IMG/VR virus record: IMGVR_UViG_3300034064_000749 | Coordinates: 1 to 35,720 of that record | DNA: 35,720 bases | Direction: 5' to 3' (one strand) | From: a virus | Part shown: piece after piece, positions 31,531-35,720 of the stretch | How positions within the stretch are numbered: the stretch's first letter is position 1 | How the letters are laid out: the number at the start of each line of letters is the position of its first letter | Translations under genes and position numbers: made by a program | The notes under the pieces: generated by a model | What the model was told of the DNA's origin: nothing | Database searches by the model: none | Seen by the model: the letters and a program-made list of their open reading frames with translations, nothing else

Positions 31531-31929
31531 TTACTTAGTATTTCTAACTCTAACAGAGTTTTTATTTCTATTTCGAAATGTAGATGTCATTGAATGACAA
31601 TTTGGACACAAAATTCTTAAGTTTTCAATAAAAGAGTTACTAGCATCTCCATCAATGTGATCTATTTCTGTAAGTGACGCATTATCATCAGGATGATGAC
31701 CGTCCCATCCACAGCTTTCACAAGCAGATCCTCTAGTTTCTTTTAAATAATTTCTTGCAATAGATAAAAGCTGACACGTCTTACCAGTGTGTCCAGGCTT
31801 TTCTCTGTTTAACCATTTTTCAGTAGAAATTTTGGTTTGATATTGTTGTTGACATTTATTAGAACAATAAAGACCATTGTTATTTTTAGTTTTTTGAATT
31901 ACAATATTGCAAAAACGACAATTTAACAT
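31531..31929 (-). CDS. HNH endonuclease, second copy
   Basis: A 132-residue HNH protein. It begins with a zinc ribbon (CRFCN, YCSNKC), has a further ACESCGWDG zinc pair, and ends in the HNH core LTEIDHIDGD and NLRILCPNCHSMT. The core resembles that of the first HNH gene but the amino half is different. ATG 31929 has AAGGAAA close upstream; the longer frame to 32004 would run into tRNA-Thr. It sits 30 bases downstream of tRNA-Thr, as mobile endonuclease genes often do. Confidence 0.88.
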   Translation of the reverse strand: MLNCRFCNIVIQKTKNNNGLYCSNKCQQQYQTKISTEKWLNREKPGHTGKTCQLLSIARNYLKETRGSACESCGWDGHHPDDNASLTEIDHIDGDASNSFIENLRILCPNCHSMTSTFRNRNKNSVRVRNTK

Positions 31930-31959
31930 AATTTCCTTGTAACAAATAAACTCAATTAG

Positions 31960-32032
31960 TGCTCCCACTCTGATTCGAACAGAGGATTGATGATTACAAA
32001 TCATCGGTTATAACCTGCTTAACTATAGGAGC
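31960..32032 (-). tRNA. tRNA-Thr (UGU)
   Basis: 73 bases: acceptor GCTCCTA/TGGGAGC (one T-G pair), D-stem GTTA/TAAC, anticodon stem GATGA/TCATC with loop TTTGTAA, T-arm CTCTG/CAGAG, A73. No CCA encoded; trailer CTA. Confidence 0.94.
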
Positions 32033-32036
32033 CAAG

Positions 32037-32108
32037 TCGGGATGACAGGGATCGAACCTGCGACATCTTGCTCCCAAAGCAAGCGCGCTACCACTGCGCT
32101 ACATCCCG
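32037..32108 (-). tRNA. tRNA-Pro (UGG)
   Basis: 72 bases: acceptor CGGGATG/CATCCCG with the C1-G72 pair typical of bacterial tRNA-Pro, anticodon stem CTTGC/GCAAG with loop TTTGGGA, T-arm GCAGG/CCTGT, A73. Trailer CTT; only four bases separate it from tRNA-Thr. Confidence 0.94.
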
Positions 32109-32136
32109 AATATTAATAAGATATCAAATACTTAAG

Positions 32137-32209
32137 TACGACGGGAGGGACTCGAACCCTCGACTGACGGATTAAAAGTCCGCTACTCTACCAACTGAGT
32201 TACCGTCGC
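32137..32209 (-). tRNA. tRNA-Lys (UUU)
   Basis: 73 bases: acceptor GCGACGG/CCGTCGT, giving an unusual G1-U72 wobble at the end, anticodon stem GCGGA/TCCGT with loop CTTTTAA, T-arm GAGGG/CCCTC and A73. No CCA encoded; trailer CTT. Confidence 0.92.
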
Positions 32210-32230
32210 AAAATAGCAGACAAAATTAAG

Positions 32231-32304
32231 TGGACCCACTAGGACTTGAACCTAGAACCAAACGGTTATGAGCCGTCTTCTCTGACCAATTGAGATATGA
32301 GTCC
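32231..32304 (-). tRNA. tRNA with CAU anticodon, probably tRNA-Ile2 (lysidine type)
   Basis: 74 bases: acceptor GGACTCA/TGGGTCC, anticodon stem GACGG/CCGTT with loop CTCATAA, T-arm CTAGG/CCTAG, A73. G1-C72 rules against an initiator. The TTGGT variable region and GGTTCAAGTCC T-arm resemble E. coli tRNA-Ile2 rather than elongator tRNA-Met (which has GGTTCGAATCC), and C4-G69, a TilS identity pair in E. coli, is kept (pair 5-68 is U-G). A tilS gene lies 60 bases upstream. Elongator Met remains possible. Confidence 0.85.
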
Positions 32305-32310
32305 AAAAGA

Positions 32311-32327
32311 GGGGATATCCCATCCCC
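32311..32327 (-). other. Hairpin just before tRNA-Ile
   Basis: GGGGAT/ATCCCC with a five-base loop, followed by TCTTTT and then the tRNA. It could be a weak terminator of tilS mRNA or a stem guiding tRNA 5' processing. Confidence 0.4.
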
Positions 32328-32337
32328 AAGAAAAGCA

Positions 32338-32357
32338 AATTGCACCATAGTACAATT
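32338..32357 (-). terminator. Hairpin after tilS, possible weak terminator
   Basis: On the minus strand AATTGTAC pairs with GTGCAATT (one U-G pair) around a TATG loop and is followed by TGCTTTTCTT. It begins six bases after the tilS stop. The AT-rich stem and broken U-run suggest partial termination or an end-protecting stem. Confidence 0.45.
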
Positions 32358-32363
32358 ACTTTT

Positions 32364-33038
32364 CTAAATGTATTCAAATAGTACTTTATTATTTGGTGGA
32401 TAAAGAATCTTTTCCACTACAGTATATAGACCAGCATTTACGAATAGTGCGTGAGGCACAATGTTCTTCCTAATGTAGGATCTCATGTTTGACCCATCAA
32501 AATTAGTTGGATCAACATAATAGCAAAGATTATTTTCTTTGCAATACATTAGTAAAGATTCTTTTTTGTTTCTAATGAAAGGTCTAACTACAAAGACATT
32601 TGAATCTTCTTTTAAACGACGACTGACTGGCATAGTATAAGCTTTGCCATTCAACGTATTAAAAAGGTATGTTTCAACAGCATCATCTAGGTGATGAGCT
32701 GTAATAATTTTATAAGCGCTAAAACTCGCTGCTACTTGACCAAAAAGTCTGTATCTCTCGTCGCGCCAGTACTCTTCTTGACTGGAAGCCATTGGTCTAT
32801 CTGGATTGATAGCCAAGGACTTAAACTGCCAAGAGTGAGCCTTACAATAATCTCTAACAATCTTTTCAGAAGCATCAGAGGTTACTGTGCCATGATGGAT
32901 GAATACCACCATACCATGCTGACTATGCTTACCCTTTGTTAAGAAGTGCAAGCAAGCCATACTATCCGGCCCACCTGAGCAGGCAAAAATAAATGGTTTG
33001 TCTTTTGAGAGTAATCTTTTGTCGTACTTAAGATACAT
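32364..33038 (-). CDS. tilS: tRNA(Ile)-lysidine synthase, core domain only
   Basis: A 224-residue N-type ATP pyrophosphatase. The PP-loop SGGPDS is at 21-26, HHLDDAVETYLFN fits TilS HHLDDQAETFL, and VVRPFIRNKKESLLMYCKENNLCYYVDPTNFD with a later RSYIRKNIVP fits the TilS RPL...R...D.SN...RN.(I/V)R pattern. TilS changes C34 of tRNA-Ile2(CAU) to lysidine, so the tRNA reads AUA as Ile and is charged with Ile. It has only the catalytic core; bacterial enzymes add a carboxyl domain (about 430 residues in E. coli). ATG 33038 with AAAGGAA. A related TtcA/ThiI-type enzyme is less likely given the motifs. Confidence 0.87.
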   Translation of the reverse strand: MYLKYDKRLLSKDKPFIFACSGGPDSMACLHFLTKGKHSQHGMVVFIHHGTVTSDASEKIVRDYCKAHSWQFKSLAINPDRPMASSQEEYWRDERYRLFGQVAASFSAYKIITAHHLDDAVETYLFNTLNGKAYTMPVSRRLKEDSNVFVVRPFIRNKKESLLMYCKENNLCYYVDPTNFDGSNMRSYIRKNIVPHALFVNAGLYTVVEKILYPPNNKVLFEYI

Positions 33039-33046
33039 ACTTTCCT

Positions 33047-35326
33047 TTAAAGATTAGCGATATAGTAGTCAAATACGTCTAGAATTTCAGTAGACTGTAC
33101 TGTGACATCAGGACGACCTTGAGTAATAATATTCTTAGGAAATCCTAGAAGGAATGACTGATTAGCATAATCAGCAATTAACTCAGATCTATAGCCAGAA
33201 AGACTATGAATATACTTTACTCGATAGTCTGTCTCGTTCTTGATTAGAATTTCCATATACTTAACAGGATTGGCAAGAGCCTTAGCCTTAGCTTGAATAA
33301 ACTTCTTCTTATACTCACCAAAAATTGAGTTCATAAGCTTAGCATCGGCAGCAGCTGGGATATCGGCAGCACATTTGACATTTAAATCATAGCTAATATT
33401 ATTGCTCTGACCAAGGTAGTATCTTGTAAATGTATACTCGACGTAATGTCTCATAAACAACTGAAGATATCCAAGATTAATCTTTTCCTCTTGGTTAAGA
33501 CTATCTTCTCTACTGGTAAGATCCACATACATTGCAGTGTATGCTTCAAAGGTTTTATTCTTTACAATAGAAGTTGTAAAAGCATTAAAGTACTTAGGCA
33601 TATGCTTTGTCTGCTCGTCAAAATAAGCAGGAACAAGTTCATTAATAGCATGTACAATCTCGTGCCACTTAGCCCTATCATCATAGGGCATTGCTGGATG
33701 AGCATCTTTCTCATTAAATCCACAGAACGTACGCCTATAATTATTTACGCCATACTGATAAGGAGTCGATGCATATCCATGTCTGGTTCTGCTACGGCTA
33801 TTGACCAGACTAGTAAGAGTCTCGCCAACCTTCTTTTGAACCCACTTGTTGAGGCTTGCGCCTGTAACATTAGAGTTAGCCACAAGATCCATAGCCATAT
33901 GAAGGGCATAAGATTTAGGCTCTTCGGAATTTTGCCAAATAGATCCATTATAGTTTTGATCTGGAGCAAGTTCAGGCAAGTCAAAAGACTGAAGCATTTT
34001 ACTTGCAGTCTTTCTGGTGTTTTGATCTTCGCTTCGGAACATACCATACAAGGAATCATATGTTGTAAGATTCAAAGTAGGATTACTTTGCTTTAGCTGA
34101 GAGACAAACGCACTTTCACTAACAACCGTGATATCAGGATTCTCAGAAAGAAATCCAAACAAACGGTCTAGTGAGTCAAAATGAGTTTCCAGTGCAATAT
34201 ATTTATCAGTATTTATAACTTCGTAATGCTCAGTATCTAGAAGATCAATCTCTAGCTTCGCAGGAGTAACGTCAGAAGAAAATGATCCGCTGTTAAGACC
34301 ATAGCTATTGCCATAGTATTGTCCAGCACTTTTTCTTTCCCACCTGGCCTGCCACTCATTCCATTGAGCCAAAGGCATTTCAAGCTTAGGGCCATTCTTA
34401 AGATCTAAGATGTCTGGATCAGACATAAAAGACATATAAAGCATGGGAACATTATATAGAACATTATATGCATATCCAGTTGGAGTGTTAGATTTTGGAA
34501 CATCTACTCCTCTGAGAATGCGATTTGACCATCCCCAATCAAAGACAAAATGAGGAGAGTTCAGTACGCGGCCCCTACCTGTAATTTCCTCTATCTTCAA
34601 ATCAGAGTAAGGACTAGTATAAGCAGGGCCAAGATAGCCATACTTAATAGTTTCAAGTATTGCTTCATAAGGACTATGTTGATAATTGCCGCGACTAACA
34701 GCACCGCTAGAATCCATTGAACGAGTATTAACAAGTAACTTAACAATGTTATCCTTAATTGCTGCTTGATTGCTCAGGAAATGCCGCTCAAGAGCATTCT
34801 TAATAGCATGTGGTGTTGCAATAACTGCCTTAATAGGGGCAGCCTTCATCATACCCTGAGGATACTTTACAATATGATTAAGAGAGCGCTCTTCTTCACT
34901 GGACAAAACATAATACTGTGTTTTGCTAGGAGCCTTCGCAACGCTGCAATCATACTTTAAAGCAAAAGCCTTTTGCTCATCATTGGAGTAGTATCCAGAG
35001 CCAAAAGCAATTGTAGAGTCATTGGGAATTGGCTTGGTTGAGATATCAACATATTGCATTCCAAGACGACGCACTGCTTCTTCTTGCGAAACAACAAGAT
35101 CGCAAGACGAGCTTTCATCATAGAAAGGAATAGGCAATTTACCACGACCATGATAATGATTCCGGGTACCCGTGTTGGGAATAGCACAAACTGCATCCCA
35201 CTCGGACAGCAAAATATTATCTAGATTATTCTTAATATTACTAAGAAGATACGTACTAGAATCATTTGGCTTAGTTGCAACAATATCGAGAATAATAGAC
35301 TTTGAATTAGACTTTCTCCCAATCAT
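33047..35326 (-). CDS. Large unknown protein with an HEIVH zinc-protease-like motif
   Basis: A 759-residue protein whose overall family I do not recognise. HEIVH at 555-559 has the HExxH form of zinc metallopeptidases, and Glu594 in FEAYTAMY, 35 residues on, could be the third ligand as in gluzincins. The rest is Asn-, Tyr- and Ser-rich, with little hydrophobicity and no signal peptide. ATG 35326 has AAGGAT six bases upstream. Placed before tilS and the tRNAs. An internal or virion protease, or an enzyme injected with DNA, are speculative options. Confidence 0.7.
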   Translation of the reverse strand: MIGRKSNSKSIILDIVATKPNDSSTYLLSNIKNNLDNILLSEWDAVCAIPNTGTRNHYHGRGKLPIPFYDESSSCDLVVSQEEAVRRLGMQYVDISTKPIPNDSTIAFGSGYYSNDEQKAFALKYDCSVAKAPSKTQYYVLSSEEERSLNHIVKYPQGMMKAAPIKAVIATPHAIKNALERHFLSNQAAIKDNIVKLLVNTRSMDSSGAVSRGNYQHSPYEAILETIKYGYLGPAYTSPYSDLKIEEITGRGRVLNSPHFVFDWGWSNRILRGVDVPKSNTPTGYAYNVLYNVPMLYMSFMSDPDILDLKNGPKLEMPLAQWNEWQARWERKSAGQYYGNSYGLNSGSFSSDVTPAKLEIDLLDTEHYEVINTDKYIALETHFDSLDRLFGFLSENPDITVVSESAFVSQLKQSNPTLNLTTYDSLYGMFRSEDQNTRKTASKMLQSFDLPELAPDQNYNGSIWQNSEEPKSYALHMAMDLVANSNVTGASLNKWVQKKVGETLTSLVNSRSRTRHGYASTPYQYGVNNYRRTFCGFNEKDAHPAMPYDDRAKWHEIVHAINELVPAYFDEQTKHMPKYFNAFTTSIVKNKTFEAYTAMYVDLTSREDSLNQEEKINLGYLQLFMRHYVEYTFTRYYLGQSNNISYDLNVKCAADIPAAADAKLMNSIFGEYKKKFIQAKAKALANPVKYMEILIKNETDYRVKYIHSLSGYRSELIADYANQSFLLGFPKNIITQGRPDVTVQSTEILDVFDYYIANL

Positions 35327-35340
35327 TGTTATCCTTACCC

Positions 35341-35720
35341 TTACGCCCCAAGGACGTAGCTAGAAAACTCTTGCTGCATTGCAAGACTTGCAAACTTATC
35401 ATTGTTTGCAATAAGAGACTGACAAATATGACGGGTCAGATCTTCCATAAAGATCTTCTCCTTCACAATATGCGTAAGCCGATCCTTGGTTCCCTTATCA
35501 ACAGGCTTCTTAGAGTGAAGCTGATTAAGGAAAATTACAAGTCGAGTAGCAAGAATGCTTGCAATTGCTGCCTTGTAGGTACCGTCAGTATTCGTAGCGC
35601 TGCGGATCTGATTGCCAAGGAAATCAATATCCTTGTGATCGTAAGCAGCACGAATATCAGGAAGCTTATCTAGCTCATCGTTAATGAAGTTGATAAAGAG
35701 ACTGGTAGTCTCAGGACCAC
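35341..35720 (-). CDS. Unknown protein, carboxyl end, cut by the right edge
   Basis: The last 126 residues of an open frame ending in TAA at 35341, 14 bases before the next start. The visible part is helical and charged (INDELDKLPDIR, KEKIFMEDLTRH) and ends in EFSSYVLGA. The start lies outside the window. No domain recognised. Confidence 0.65.
   Translation of the reverse strand, partial: GPETTSLFINFINDELDKLPDIRAAYDHKDIDFLGNQIRSATNTDGTYKAAIASILATRLVIFLNQLHSKKPVDKGTKDRLTHIVKEKIFMEDLTRHICQSLIANNDKFASLAMQQEFSSYVLGA

Noticed and set aside
33446-34096. Plus-strand 216-codon frame
   Set aside because: Antisense to the 759-residue gene; Ile/Ser-rich composition typical of a reverse-strand shadow, no ribosome site context.
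1-35720. CRISPR array or prophage attachment site
   Set aside because: No regularly spaced repeats, no integrase and no tRNA-flanking duplication were seen.
1-35720. Alternative genetic code (stop codon reassignment)
   Set aside because: TAA, TAG and TGA all end well-supported genes, for example TAG for RNR and TGA for the gene at 7933-8448.

Overview
This window looks like the replication, nucleotide-metabolism and tRNA part of a large, AT-rich, lytic tailed phage. Every convincing gene is on the minus strand. Genes are tightly packed, with many ATGA or TAATG overlaps and mostly strong AAGGAG-type ribosome sites. TAA, TAG and TGA all end genes, so the standard bacterial code fits. The host cannot be named. 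The tRNA genes carry no encoded CCA, and there is a monomeric B12-dependent ribonucleotide reductase plus ThyX. These would suit, among others, a cyanobacterial or Gram-positive host, but this is only a guess. No structural, packaging or integration gene is recognised. Long minus-strand proteins of unknown role lie at the right edge.

Transcription runs from high to low coordinates. From the right: an unknown gene cut by the edge (35341-35720), a 759-residue unknown protein with an HEIVH motif, then tilS and a cluster of seven tRNA genes (Ile-CAU, Lys, Pro, Thr, Leu, Tyr, Gly). The cluster is interrupted by UvsE and by two HNH endonuclease genes. Next come a pair of paralogous small genes, then a run of a radical SAM protein of the spore photoproduct lyase family, adenylosuccinate synthetase, ATP-dependent DNA ligase, a dCMP deaminase-like protein and a lytic transglycosylase. 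After several unknown genes and a two-HTH regulator there is a clear sigma70-like promoter (20616-20644). It can drive a roughly 7-kb operon: zinc ribbon, unknown, DUF1599-like, proteasome-like Ntn hydrolase, SpeD, GMP reductase-like, unknowns, family-4 uracil-DNA glycosylase and a 648-residue unknown protein. That operon ends at a terminator at 13550-13586. The next block holds ThyX, a Whirly-like ssDNA-binding protein, a SpoVG-like protein, a class II ribonucleotide reductase and small unknowns, and ends at a second terminator (5710-5734). The last block is RecA, a MoxR AAA+ ATPase with a metallopeptidase/VWA partner, PhoH and a bacterial-type DNA polymerase III alpha subunit that runs off the left edge.

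Taken together, the genes describe a phage that brings its own replicase, recombinase, ligase and likely SSB, remodels nucleotide pools and repairs UV-damaged or uracil-containing DNA. GMP reductase-like plus PurA would lead from G to A nucleotides; deaminase plus ThyX would lead to dTMP; RNR makes dNTPs. The phage also adjusts translation with tRNAs and a lysidine synthase. The most unusual signals are the HNH gene at 29331-29807, whose ribosome site is locked in a hairpin that overlaps its own promoter; the tilS/tRNA-Ile(CAU) pair; the phage proteasome-like hydrolase; and the Whirly-like protein. No stretch above 300 bases lacks a gene.
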